From Nitrospirota bacterium (GTDB lineage Bacteria > Nitrospirota > Thermodesulfovibrionia > Thermodesulfovibrionales > JdFR-88), in NCBI GenBank assembly GCA_021812785.1, contig JAKAMR010000008.1, positions 1 through 43,760 on the forward strand: a stretch of DNA of 43,760 nt. The letters are read 5' to 3'. The position numbers and the translations under genes were made by a program. Positions 1 to 7,770 of this stretch are shown here, piece by piece (the first letter of the stretch is position 1; each line of letters opens with the position of its first letter). The notes below the pieces were generated by a model. It was not told where the DNA came from, made no database searches, and was given only the letters and a program-made list of their open reading frames with translations.

Positions 1-1
1 G

Positions 2-901
2 ACGGAGCTTGGGATCACGGTATCTGTAGGCGTGAGTCTTTCGAAGGTCCTTGCAAAGATAGGCTCTAAACACAACAAGCCTTACGGCCTTACGCTGATT
101 CCAGGCAGGGACATCCACCTTTACCTTCAAAAGCTGCCGGTAGGGAAGCTCTGGGGCATCGGGCCCAACACCGCGGCCTATCTTAATAAATTCGGCATCC
201 AAACGGCGCTCGAGTTTGCGGGAAAGGACGAAAGTTTTGTTCGGGGGCACCTTTCAAAACCTTACCTGGAGATATGGCATGAGCTGAACGGCAGGAGCGT
301 TTATCCGGTCACCTGCGAATCAAAAAGCGCCTATCAGTCCATCAGCAAGGCCAGGACCTTTACCCCTCCATCTAAAGACGAAGCGTTCGTGTATGCCCAG
401 CTTTCAAGGAACCTGGAGAACGCCTGCATGAAGGCAAGGCGCTATAACCTGCTAGCTTCAAGGCTCGCCGTCTTTATTCGCAGGCAGGATTTCAGGAGCG
501 AGGGAGTGGAGTTGAAGTTGAACCTCCCGACGGCCTTTCCCACCGATCTTTCCGGTCCCCTAAAGGAGGGGTTCAGATGCGTTTTCCGGCGAGGGGTGCT
601 TTACCGGCAAACTGGGGTTGTCCTTTGCGGCCTTGTGCCGGAAAACAGACTGCAATTCACCCTTTTTGACGATACCCGGAGAATAGAGAAGATGACGCGG
701 GTATATGAGGCGGTAGACAGGCTTTCCCAAAAGTTCGGCAAGTACACTGTCATGCAGGCATCCTCCCTGCCCACCAGGATACAGTCCCAGCACGAAGGAG
801 AAAGGGGGGACATACCGGAAAGAAAACAGGGGAAAAATCTCTTCAGGGGCGAAAACGGGAGACAGCGTTTGGGGATGCCCGTTTTGAGGATCAAGGTCTA
901 G
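2..901 (+). CDS. Y-family DNA polymerase (DinB/UmuC-like), 3' part only
   Basis: The reading frame is open from base 2, so the gene begins upstream of the window; 299 residues are visible. The first residues match the end of the Y-family palm (S-V-G-V-S-x-S-K-x-L-A-K-I-x-S, then K-P-Y-G-L). A helix-hairpin-helix thumb follows (LPVGKLWGIGPNTAAYL), then a little-finger domain. The catalytic Asp and Asp-Glu residues would lie upstream and cannot be checked. A Q-x-x-L-F sliding-clamp-binding motif (QFTLF) occurs at about visible residue 220, followed by a basic tail. Family members copy damaged DNA with low fidelity during lesion bypass. DinB and UmuC cannot be separated with certainty from this part; an RBS-less 32-base gap separates it from yqgE. 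Confidence 0.88.
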   Translation, partial: TELGITVSVGVSLSKVLAKIGSKHNKPYGLTLIPGRDIHLYLQKLPVGKLWGIGPNTAAYLNKFGIQTALEFAGKDESFVRGHLSKPYLEIWHELNGRSVYPVTCESKSAYQSISKARTFTPPSKDEAFVYAQLSRNLENACMKARRYNLLASRLAVFIRRQDFRSEGVELKLNLPTAFPTDLSGPLKEGFRCVFRRGVLYRQTGVVLCGLVPENRLQFTLFDDTRRIEKMTRVYEAVDRLSQKFGKYTVMQASSLPTRIQSQHEGERGDIPERKQGKNLFRGENGRQRLGMPVLRIKV

Positions 902-933
902 GGCAAACCCCAAAAGTGTGCTTTAATATAGCC

Positions 934-1866
934 ATGGGGACAAAAATAAAGAGACATTCCCTGGCCTTCCTTTTTGTTTTACCAATTTTTTTATCCTTTG
1001 TTTTTCTTGCTCCGGGGACTTCCCTGGCGATCCGTGACCCCCACAGCAATAACGGACACTGTCTTTCAAGTCCGTTTCCAGATCCCCAGGGGCCGTTATT
1101 GCTGTGCAGTTTTGGTTCAACCGCGCCGTTGATGCCGCAATCGCACCAGTCCGGGCCTTACGCCGGGGAGTTCCTGGTCGCCACCAGGCAGCTTACGGAC
1201 TCTGTTTTTTCGGAGACGGTCATACTGCTTATACAATACGGCAGCGATGGAGCGATGGGGCTGATAATAAACAGGCCCTCCAAAGTGCCCCTCTCAAAGC
1301 TCTTCCCTGAGGTCAAAGAGCTCGAAAAAAGAAAGGACCGGGCCTATATCGGAGGCCCGGTGGAGCTGTACAAAGTTTTCCTGCTACTGGAAAAGAATTC
1401 AAAATCGGAAAATCCGCCAGGGCAATCGCTTCGCATTTTTGATAACGTCTACATCAGCCCGGACATGCAGACGCTCAGGAAAATGGCAGCGGACCATACG
1501 GCGAAGTTCCGCATTTACGCAGGGTACGCAGGTTGGGCCTCCGGCCAGCTTGAGGCAGAGATAATACGGGGGGACTGGTATATCCTGAACGCGGATGAAA
1601 AGAGCATATTCGATATGCCGGCTTCGGAAATATGGCCGGATCTTATCGGCAAGGCCGGAATAGAGACAATGGACAAAACCTCCGTACCTCGTCGTATAAG
1701 AAACACCTCTTGCCTTATAAAAAACAAAAAAACCGTGGACCCTGTTGAAAATTATTCTGCCCCCGGCTCCTTCACCCCTGTCCCTTCAACGCTGGTCCCC
1801 TTAACTCCGGCCCCTTTCACCCTTGTCCACGTATCGGTCCTTCCAAAAATCGGAAGAAGGACATAG
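934..1866 (+). CDS. YqgE/AlgH family (UPF0301) protein with N-terminal signal-like segment and C-terminal extension
   Basis: The core, from roughly residue 75 to 245, carries the YqgE signature: GEFLVATRQLTDSVFSETVI, then G-A-M-G-L-I-I-N-R-P, then Y-I-G-G-P-V, then a Y-A-G-W-A-S-G-Q-L-E-x-E block. I chose the ATG at 934 over the upstream GTG at 916 because it starts directly before a basic, then strongly hydrophobic segment that looks like a signal peptide or anchor; a clear Shine-Dalgarno is not visible for either. Family function is unresolved. Two oddities: the N-terminal hydrophobic segment, absent from typical YqgE proteins of about 185 residues, and a Pro/Thr/Ser-rich tail of about 60 residues that runs 115 bases into the convergent DUF2147 gene. 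Confidence 0.85.
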   Translation: MGTKIKRHSLAFLFVLPIFLSFVFLAPGTSLAIRDPHSNNGHCLSSPFPDPQGPLLLCSFGSTAPLMPQSHQSGPYAGEFLVATRQLTDSVFSETVILLIQYGSDGAMGLIINRPSKVPLSKLFPEVKELEKRKDRAYIGGPVELYKVFLLLEKNSKSENPPGQSLRIFDNVYISPDMQTLRKMAADHTAKFRIYAGYAGWASGQLEAEIIRGDWYILNADEKSIFDMPASEIWPDLIGKAGIETMDKTSVPRRIRNTSCLIKNKKTVDPVENYSAPGSFTPVPSTLVPLTPAPFTLVHVSVLPKIGRRT

Positions 1867-2282
1867 CCCCTGAGCTCAAGCCGGTCCGGCGAAGCAAGAC
1901 GCATGCTGCCTTTATAAGTGTTCCCGCTTTTTGGGTCGTAAAGCCTGCCGTCCAACCACCGGTTTGCCCTGAAACTGAAACCTTTCATTATTGTTAAACC
2001 CAGAATAGGGCGGTTTCTCAATGCAGGGTCGGGATTTTTACGGTCGGTTGGCGGCCCATCCTTCACCCACACGATCTTGCCGCAGAATTTTTGTTTTTTT
2101 GCGCCGCATTTGTAGATCTTCACCTTCGCGTCCCGGTGTCCGGTGAGCCATACACCTAAAATAGCGCGGGCGCCGCCTAGGGAAGCGGTCCCCACCCCCG
2201 TCGCAGACGCCGCAAAAGAAAGCATCAAAAACACCCAAAAAAAGAAAAGCGGGATTATGATTTTTTTGCTGAAAGGCTTCAT
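1752..2282 (-). CDS. DUF2147 family secreted protein
   Basis: A 176-residue protein with a signal peptide (basic start, then a hydrophobic stretch ending around A-A-S-A). The mature part fits DUF2147: I-L-G-V-W-L-T, then a 'KVKIYKCG...FCGKIVWV' block, a D-x-K-N-P-D-P-x-L-R-x-R-P-I-L-G-L segment, W-x-x-G-x-I/L-Y-D-P-x-S-G-x-T-Y-K-G, and a C-terminal L-R-G-Y. The family is periplasmic or extracytoplasmic and has no established biochemical role. The last 20 or so residues are four imperfect pentapeptide repeats (VKGAG, VKGTS, VEGTG, VKEPG) outside the family domain. The 3' end overlaps the convergent yqgE by 115 bases. The gene lies 24 bases downstream of pepA and may be cotranscribed with it. 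Confidence 0.82.
   Translation of the reverse strand: MKPFSKKIIIPLFFFWVFLMLSFAASATGVGTASLGGARAILGVWLTGHRDAKVKIYKCGAKKQKFCGKIVWVKDGPPTDRKNPDPALRNRPILGLTIMKGFSFRANRWLDGRLYDPKSGNTYKGSMRLASPDRLELRGYVLLPIFGRTDTWTRVKGAGVKGTSVEGTGVKEPGAE
1761..1820 (-). repeat. 15-base tandem repeat, four imperfect units
   Basis: Four 15-base units encode VKGAG-VKGTS-VEGTG-VKEPG at the DUF2147 C-terminus. On the other strand the same bases are in frame with the extended YqgE tail, giving a Pro/Thr/Leu-rich stretch. This is the only short tandem repeat in coding sequence that I noticed. Confidence 0.75.
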
Positions 2283-2306
2283 AGGTTCTTTTGCTGGTCC
2301 TTTTTT

Positions 2307-3785
2307 TTACGCCTTCATGTTTTTAAGAAAGCTTAAAAGAAGCCTAACGCCCATGCCCGTTGCACCTTTATGGATATACGGTTTATCCTTGTCCGCCCAT
2401 GCGGTGCTTGCGATATCCAGGTGCACCCACGGCGTATCTCCGGCGAATTCCTTCAGGAAGTACCCGGCTGTCACGAGTGAGCCGGACCTGCCGCCTGAGT
2501 TTTTAAGATCGGCCACATCGCTTTCTATGTACTCTTTGTACTCATCATACAGGGGCATGCGCCAGACCCTCTCGTTCGTGTCCTCCGAGGCCTCCTTTAT
2601 CGCGCCAATCAACTCTTCGTTATTTCCCATCATGGCAATGGCCTCATTGCCCAGGGCGATGGAGCAGGCCCCCGTGAGGGTCGCCACATCTATTATGGCC
2701 TTGGGGTTGGACTTGGCGGCATAACCTATGGCGTCAGCCAGGGCTAGCCTTCCCTCCGCGTCGGTATTGATTATCTCCACGGTCTTGCCGGTAATTGTCC
2801 TCACAATGTCGCCCGGTTTGGAGGCTGAGCCTCCGGGCAGATTTTCAGCCGCCGGCAGTATCCCCAGAACGTTTACGGGCATATCAAGTTCAGAGGCCGC
2901 CTTTATTGCGCCAAGCACAGCTGCGCCGCCCGCCATGTCATATTTCATTTTCTCCATGCCATCGCTTGGCTTTATGGATATGCCGCCGCTATCAAACGTG
3001 ATGGATTTCCCCACCAGGGCAACGGGAGAGGTTTTTGTCTTTGTCTTTGTTGCCTTTGCGTTCTCATAAGTCAAAACAATGAATTTGGGAGGCTCATGGG
3101 AGCCTCGGGCCACCGAAAGAAAGGCCCCCATTCCCAGTTTTTCCGCCTCTTTTTTTTCAATGACCTTCACCTTTACCTTCTTCAGAGACAGTGCCGCCTC
3201 TGCCAGTGCCGAAGGGGTAAGATCGTTTGCCGGTGTGTTCACGAGGTCTCTGGCAAAGCTGGTCCCGGCCTCTACCTCCTCAAGCCACTTTATGCGTTCC
3301 TTCCAGTCCCCGCCTGAAAGGCCGCCGGAAAGAATGGTCAGGTTTTTCAGTCCCTTTTCATTTTCTTCCTTTTTGTAAGTCCCGAAGCGGTACTGGGAAA
3401 GAAGCGCGCCTTCCACAAAATCGTCCGGCATCAGCGTGGAGAAATTGGCGGTGGAAAGAGCTATGTCTTTTATCCCCTTAAGCTCCCTTAGATATGAGGC
3501 CGCTTTTCCGCCGGTCCTTCTGGCCCTTTCCCTGGAGGCCTCACTTTTCTTGCCCAGGCCCGCGAAAAGGATCCTCTCAGGCTTGATCTTCCCGTATGTG
3601 TGGAGCAGAAATACTTCCGCCTGGCGGCCCCGGAGCTCTCCGGAGGACATCAGTTTTGAAGGGAGGTTATCAAGCCTTTTATCTATTTCTTTATAAGGCG
3701 CCAGTCCCTCGTCTTCAAATACTGGCAAAATCAGTGCGTCGCAGGAAAAATCCGCCTCTTTCGCGTCCCGTACCGCTATCTTCAT
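2307..3785 (-). CDS. pepA: Leucyl aminopeptidase (M17 family)
   Basis: A 492-residue cytosolic dinuclear-metal aminopeptidase that removes N-terminal residues (Leu preferred in the family) from peptides. The C-terminal catalytic half shows the M17 hallmarks: V-G-K-S-I-T-F-D-S-G-G-I-S-I-K-P (metal-binding Lys and Asp), Y-D-M-A-G-G-A-A-V-L-G, and the signature N-T-D-A-E-G-R-L-x-L-A-D-A. The N-terminal macro-like domain is present and the length is standard. The ATG at 3785 is preceded by GGGAGG at good spacing. It leads the short minus-strand unit with DUF2147. The 249-base gap upstream, shared with divergent cysK, would hold the promoters of both. Confidence 0.97.
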   Translation of the reverse strand: MKIAVRDAKEADFSCDALILPVFEDEGLAPYKEIDKRLDNLPSKLMSSGELRGRQAEVFLLHTYGKIKPERILFAGLGKKSEASRERARRTGGKAASYLRELKGIKDIALSTANFSTLMPDDFVEGALLSQYRFGTYKKEENEKGLKNLTILSGGLSGGDWKERIKWLEEVEAGTSFARDLVNTPANDLTPSALAEAALSLKKVKVKVIEKKEAEKLGMGAFLSVARGSHEPPKFIVLTYENAKATKTKTKTSPVALVGKSITFDSGGISIKPSDGMEKMKYDMAGGAAVLGAIKAASELDMPVNVLGILPAAENLPGGSASKPGDIVRTITGKTVEIINTDAEGRLALADAIGYAAKSNPKAIIDVATLTGACSIALGNEAIAMMGNNEELIGAIKEASEDTNERVWRMPLYDEYKEYIESDVADLKNSGGRSGSLVTAGYFLKEFAGDTPWVHLDIASTAWADKDKPYIHKGATGMGVRLLLSFLKNMKA

Positions 3786-4034
3786 TCTGAAAACCTCCCT
3801 GAGTTTATATTTTCTCTGAGAATCAGGGGAAGTATATGAATTTCTTGAATTATCTTCCCTTGAATAAATTCTAGTCTTATCCTAACTTGGCTTCAAGCGG
3901 CCGCGCACCGGGCTTCAGGCGGCGGGTTTATTTATAAATTTTCAAATCATTGGAAATCGTGTATTATCATACTTCATAGTGGGAGGATCTCGTAAAAAAA
4001 TCGCAGCGGAAACGAGGGGGGAGGTTTTTTCTTC

Positions 4035-4970
4035 ATGAGGATTTTCGACGATATAACCAGGACGACGGGCGGCACGCCTTTAGTGCGGCTTGGCAGGGTT
4101 ACCGATGGTGCGGGGGCCCAGGTCATCGCCAAAGTGGAGAGCTTCAATCCCTTATCGAGCGTAAAGGACAGGATTGGGGTGGCCATGATAGATGCCGCCT
4201 GCGACGCGGGGTTGATAGGTCCTGATACCGTTATAGTGGAGCCCACAAGCGGGAACACCGGTATTGCGCTTGCCTTCGCATGCGCCGCCAGGGGATACAG
4301 GCTCATCCTGACGATGCCGGAGTCCATGAGCGTGGAGAGGCGTGCGTTGCTTAAGATATTCGGTGCGCAGGTGGTCCTCACTCCGGCGGAAAAGGGGATG
4401 AAAGGGGCCATCGAAAAAGCAGAGGAGATCGCGGCGGGGCACCCCAAAAGCTTTATACCTCTTCAGTTTAAAAACCCTGCCAACCCCGAGGTCCACAGAA
4501 ACACGACTGCCCAGGAGATCTGGCGCGACACGGACGGACAGGCTGACATACTGGTTGCGGGGGTTGGCACCGGCGGAACCATTACTGGCGTGGCTGATGC
4601 CATCAAGAGATTAAAACCATCTTTCAGGGCCGTGGCCGTGGAGCCAAGCGATTCTCCTGTCCTTTCGGGCGGGAAGCCGGGCCCGCACAGGATACAGGGC
4701 ATTGGCGCGGGGTTTGTCCCGCAGGTGCTGGCAGTTGGCCTTATAGATGAGATAATAAAGGTCACGAATGAGGAAGCCGGCGTAATGACCAGGAGGCTGG
4801 CAAGGGAGGAAGGCATACTGGCCGGTATTTCCTCCGGGGCGGCGGTCAGGGCGGCAGTAGAGGTCGCAAAGAGGCCTGAAAGTGCGGGAAAAATGATCAT
4901 AGTCATTCTGCCCGATACCGGGGAAAGATACCTCTCCACCTGGGTATTTGAGGAATTTCTGAAACAATAA
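4035..4970 (+). CDS. cysK: Cysteine synthase (O-acetylserine sulfhydrylase)
   Basis: A 311-residue PLP enzyme that makes L-cysteine from O-acetylserine and sulfide in the cytosol. The PLP Lys is K44 in [10 protein letters not shown]; the substrate loop TSGNTG is at residues 71-76; the PLP-phosphate loop [10 protein letters not shown] and the late G-I-S-S-G-A-A segment are intact. The ATG at 4035 is preceded by a strong GGGGAGG Shine-Dalgarno. Length and motifs fit CysK/CysM; the two subfamilies are not separable with certainty. The gene stands alone: pepA is divergent, and the next gene is a signalling protein 43 bases downstream. Confidence 0.95.
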   Translation: MRIFDDITRTTGGTPLVRLGRVTDGAGAQVIAKVESFNPLSSVKDRIGVAMIDAACDAGLIGPDTVIVEPTSGNTGIALAFACAARGYRLILTMPESMSVERRALLKIFGAQVVLTPAEKGMKGAIEKAEEIAAGHPKSFIPLQFKNPANPEVHRNTTAQEIWRDTDGQADILVAGVGTGGTITGVADAIKRLKPSFRAVAVEPSDSPVLSGGKPGPHRIQGIGAGFVPQVLAVGLIDEIIKVTNEEAGVMTRRLAREEGILAGISSGAAVRAAVEVAKRPESAGKMIIVILPDTGERYLSTWVFEEFLKQ

Positions 4971-5013
4971 GAACCTCTTGATTTATATCTTTTTTTTAAA
5001 TTATAGTGAGTAA

Positions 5014-6414
5014 ATGATGGAAAAATGCCGCATAGCGATATATGACAGGAAACCGGAGACCCTTAAATTTCTGAGCTCTTTTTTCAAGGGCAGGAAAGAC
5101 TATGCCCCAACGGTGTTTAAAGATGCGTCGCAACTTGAAGCGATCCTGCATGGCGGGTCTAATTTTCCCGTGATCGTCGGCACTCGCGGCTGTCTTGAGG
5201 AGGCCGCACCATCGGTCAGACGGTCCTCCGTTATAGCCATGGTGGAGGACGATCTGGCAAACGGTCTTGCTCAGGTGATGAAACACAATATAGAGTCTTA
5301 TCTCCTGGCCCCTTTCAACAAGGAGGACCTTGAGTATAAGCTGAGGGTAGTGCGCAACAGGCAGAGGATCGCCAGCGGGCTTTTGGGAAAGGTCAAGGAC
5401 CTTGAGGCTATCGTCGAGCTCTCCTATCTCATGTCCTCAACCCTGGACCCCAGGGAGGTCCTCAACTTCATGGTCAAAAAAATAGGCGAAGCCATTGATG
5501 TGAGCCGGTGCTCCATCATAGGCCTGGAGCATGGGGAGAAACGGTATGCCGAGGTGGTTTCAAGCTGTGAGACCCCCGAATCCGCGGAGCTGAAGATAGA
5601 CCTGAAGAAATACCCTGAAATACGCAAGGCCCACAGGCTGGGAAAAACCGTGATCGTCAAGGATGCCCTCAAGGACCCTTTGATGAAGCCGGTTTCAGGG
5701 ATAATGAAAAGCATGGACATCAGGGCAATAATGGTGATCCCCATAGTCTACAGGGACGAGGTGATCGGAAGTCTTTTTCTCCGGACTTCCAGGGTCTCCC
5801 GGCAGTTTACTGAAAGGGAGATAAATTTCTGCCAGGAGATAGCAAAGGCCGCCGTTAATCCGCTGTATAACGCATTTCTCTTTGAAAGGCTGGTAAAGGA
5901 AAAGACCAGGCTTGAGAGGCTCTCGATAACGGACTACCTTACGGGGGCGTACAACATACGTTATCTTTACCACAGGTTGGAGGATGAGTTCCAGAGGGCC
6001 AGGCGTTACGGCACCTCCCTGAGCTGCATAATGTTCGACCTTGATTTCTTCAAAAAGATAAACGATACCTACGGGCATAAGACCGGGGACATGGTCCTTC
6101 GGGAATTTTGCCAGATAGTCAAAAAACAGATCCGGAAGACAGATGTTTTCGCGCGTTACGGCGGAGAGGAGTTTGTGATGCTGCTGATCCAGGCCGGGGC
6201 GGAAGGGGCAATGATCGAGGGCCGGAGACTGAAGGACACAATAAAAAACCACCGGTTCAAGGCGCTTGGCGACAAGTCAGGAATTACGGTCAGCATGGGT
6301 ATCTCGATCTATCCCGATAAACGGATAAGCCTGGCCGACGACCTTATCACCCTGGCTGACGATGCGCTGTTCAAGGCGAAGGACCAGGGCCGTGACCGTA
6401 TGGTCCTGGCCTGA
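5014..6414 (+). CDS. Diguanylate cyclase: degenerate receiver, GAF, GGDEF
   Basis: A 466-residue protein with three parts. Residues 1-110 follow the receiver fold, but the phosphoacceptor position at the end of strand 3 reads F-P-V-I-V-G-T-R, with Gly where Asp is expected, so it probably is not phosphorylated. Residues about 125-290 are a GAF domain. Residues about 300-460 are a GGDEF domain with intact active site GGEEF and, five residues before it, the inhibitory I-site RxxD (RKTD), so cyclic di-GMP synthesis with product feedback is expected. Start: ATG at 5014 or 5017, both behind a weak GTGAG. The input signal is unknown. This is one of two active-looking cyclases in the window and could feed the MshEN-containing enzyme at 37148. 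Confidence 0.92.
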   Translation: MMEKCRIAIYDRKPETLKFLSSFFKGRKDYAPTVFKDASQLEAILHGGSNFPVIVGTRGCLEEAAPSVRRSSVIAMVEDDLANGLAQVMKHNIESYLLAPFNKEDLEYKLRVVRNRQRIASGLLGKVKDLEAIVELSYLMSSTLDPREVLNFMVKKIGEAIDVSRCSIIGLEHGEKRYAEVVSSCETPESAELKIDLKKYPEIRKAHRLGKTVIVKDALKDPLMKPVSGIMKSMDIRAIMVIPIVYRDEVIGSLFLRTSRVSRQFTEREINFCQEIAKAAVNPLYNAFLFERLVKEKTRLERLSITDYLTGAYNIRYLYHRLEDEFQRARRYGTSLSCIMFDLDFFKKINDTYGHKTGDMVLREFCQIVKKQIRKTDVFARYGGEEFVMLLIQAGAEGAMIEGRRLKDTIKNHRFKALGDKSGITVSMGISIYPDKRISLADDLITLADDALFKAKDQGRDRMVLA

Positions 6415-6602
6415 ACACGGATATGGTTTTCTTTCCAGGCTCTTTTTTTCCCGAAACACCGGGTCTTCCGTTTGCATAGATAAGCGGTCTCAACAAGCGC
6501 TGCCATACTTGCCGGATGCATTCGCATCCATGACACAGCCGCCGGCCTTGTCTCTATTTTCTCCTGGGATGTATAATCTTTCACATGCCGAATTAAAGAT
6601 AT

Positions 6603-6611
6603 GAGGAGGTG
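6603..6611 (+). promoter_or_regulatory. Strong Shine-Dalgarno that fixes a TTG start
   Basis: GAGGAGGTG ends 7 bases (GGAGG core 9 bases) before TTG at 6619. The ATG at 6601 lies on top of this Shine-Dalgarno and is therefore an unlikely start. Confidence 0.75.
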
Positions 6612-6618
6612 TCTCAAA

Positions 6619-7674
6619 TTGGAAAACAAACCCATGGACGAGATGAGATTTTCGGGCAGGCTTGCCCTTACCTGCAAATACGGTGAGAATGGCTGCCAGG
6701 TCCCGGCGGCGCTTTACGAGGGCGGCTCAGCCGATCCCCTTGCGCTGGAGAAGTTCCGGATCGTAGCTGGGACGGAGCCCAGCTACAACAACCTCTGCGA
6801 CCTGGACCGCCTGCTCCAGACGGTCACCCACATGGCGGCCTCTTTCGAGGTGAACCGCGGCAAAGTGCCGCTTATCTCCGTGGGCGTGAAGCACGGGAAC
6901 TCCTGTGGGGCAGCAGTCTCCGCCGGCGATCCGGCCGGGGCAGCCCGCCAGATGATAATGGGAGACCCGCTTGCCATCTTTGGAGGCCTCGTGATGATGA
7001 ACTATCCGGTAACGGAGGACGTGGCGGAGGCGCTCGTGAGTCACGGCATGCCGGAGGGGCAGCGCAGGCCGCTGGACGGCATCATAGCCCCATCATTCGA
7101 CGCCGGAGCGATCGGGTTTTTCCAGCGCAAGGGAGACAAGTGCAGACTGCTTGCAAACCCGGCCCTTGCGGGTCTCGGTCGTGCGAGCCTTGATCCATCT
7201 GCACGCTACCGCTATGTGCGAGGTGGTTTCCTTGCCCAGCCCAATTACACCTATATCCTGGACCTTAACGACCCGGAACTCAAGAAATACGGACAGGCCA
7301 CGCTCCAGCAGGAAGACGATATGCTCATGGCGAAGGCCATAGGCGACACGAGCAACAGCAATACGATAAGCGTTGTAAAGAACGGCCAGCTCATCGCAAA
7401 CGGAGTCGGCCAGCAGGCCAGGGTGCGCGGCGCGAAGCTGGCGCTCAACCTGGTTTCCTACTCCGGTCATGATGCAAAAGGCGCTTCGGCCTCAAGTGAC
7501 AGTTTCTTCCCGTTTACCGATGGCGTGGAGGTGCTTGCCGATGCCGGCATCAAGGCCGTAGTGGCAACAAGCGGATCTATAAAGGATAAGGATGTCATCA
7601 AGTTCTGCGAGGCCAGGGGCATGGTCCTTTACCTGATTCCGGACAAGAAGGGGCGCGGCTTTTTCGGACATTGA
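6619..7674 (+). CDS. Stand-alone AICAR transformylase domain protein (PurH C-terminal domain; PurV-like)
   Basis: About 351 residues, colinear with the AICAR transformylase half of PurH but without the N-terminal IMP cyclohydrolase (MGS-like) domain. Landmarks in order: L-T-C-K-Y-G-E-N-G-C-Q (PurH has L-R-Y-G-E-N-P-H-Q), S-Y-N-N-L-C-D-L-D, the catalytic Lys-His pair K91-H92 in V-K-H-G-N-S-C-G, A-I-F-G-G-L-V, D-G-I-I-A-P-S-F, S-N-x-I-x-V-V-K, G-V-G-Q-Q-A-R-V, and S-D-S-F-F-P-F-T-D-G. The TTG start at 6619 is chosen from a perfect Shine-Dalgarno. The enzyme would move the formyl group of 10-formyl-THF to AICAR in purine synthesis. A cyclohydrolase would have to be encoded elsewhere, or this is a paralogue with another substrate. 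Confidence 0.85.
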   Translation: MENKPMDEMRFSGRLALTCKYGENGCQVPAALYEGGSADPLALEKFRIVAGTEPSYNNLCDLDRLLQTVTHMAASFEVNRGKVPLISVGVKHGNSCGAAVSAGDPAGAARQMIMGDPLAIFGGLVMMNYPVTEDVAEALVSHGMPEGQRRPLDGIIAPSFDAGAIGFFQRKGDKCRLLANPALAGLGRASLDPSARYRYVRGGFLAQPNYTYILDLNDPELKKYGQATLQQEDDMLMAKAIGDTSNSNTISVVKNGQLIANGVGQQARVRGAKLALNLVSYSGHDAKGASASSDSFFPFTDGVEVLADAGIKAVVATSGSIKDKDVIKFCEARGMVLYLIPDKKGRGFFGH

Positions 7675-7710
7675 TCTGTCGGGGAAATAATAACTGACTT
7701 GAGATTTAAG

Positions 7711-7742
7711 ACGGCCGCCATGCGTTATCGCATGGCGGCCGT
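7711..7742. terminator. Perfect 14-bp hairpin between convergent genes
   Basis: Arms ACGGCCGCCATGCG (7711-7724) and its exact complement (7729-7742) enclose a TTAT loop, in the gap between the AICAR transformylase gene and the convergent histidine kinase gene. The flanking T runs are weak (CTATTTTCC on the plus strand), so it may act as a bidirectional transcription stop or RNA-end stabiliser. Confidence 0.75.
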
Positions 7743-7770
7743 AGCTATTTTCCGGGTCGGAGAGCGGTAT

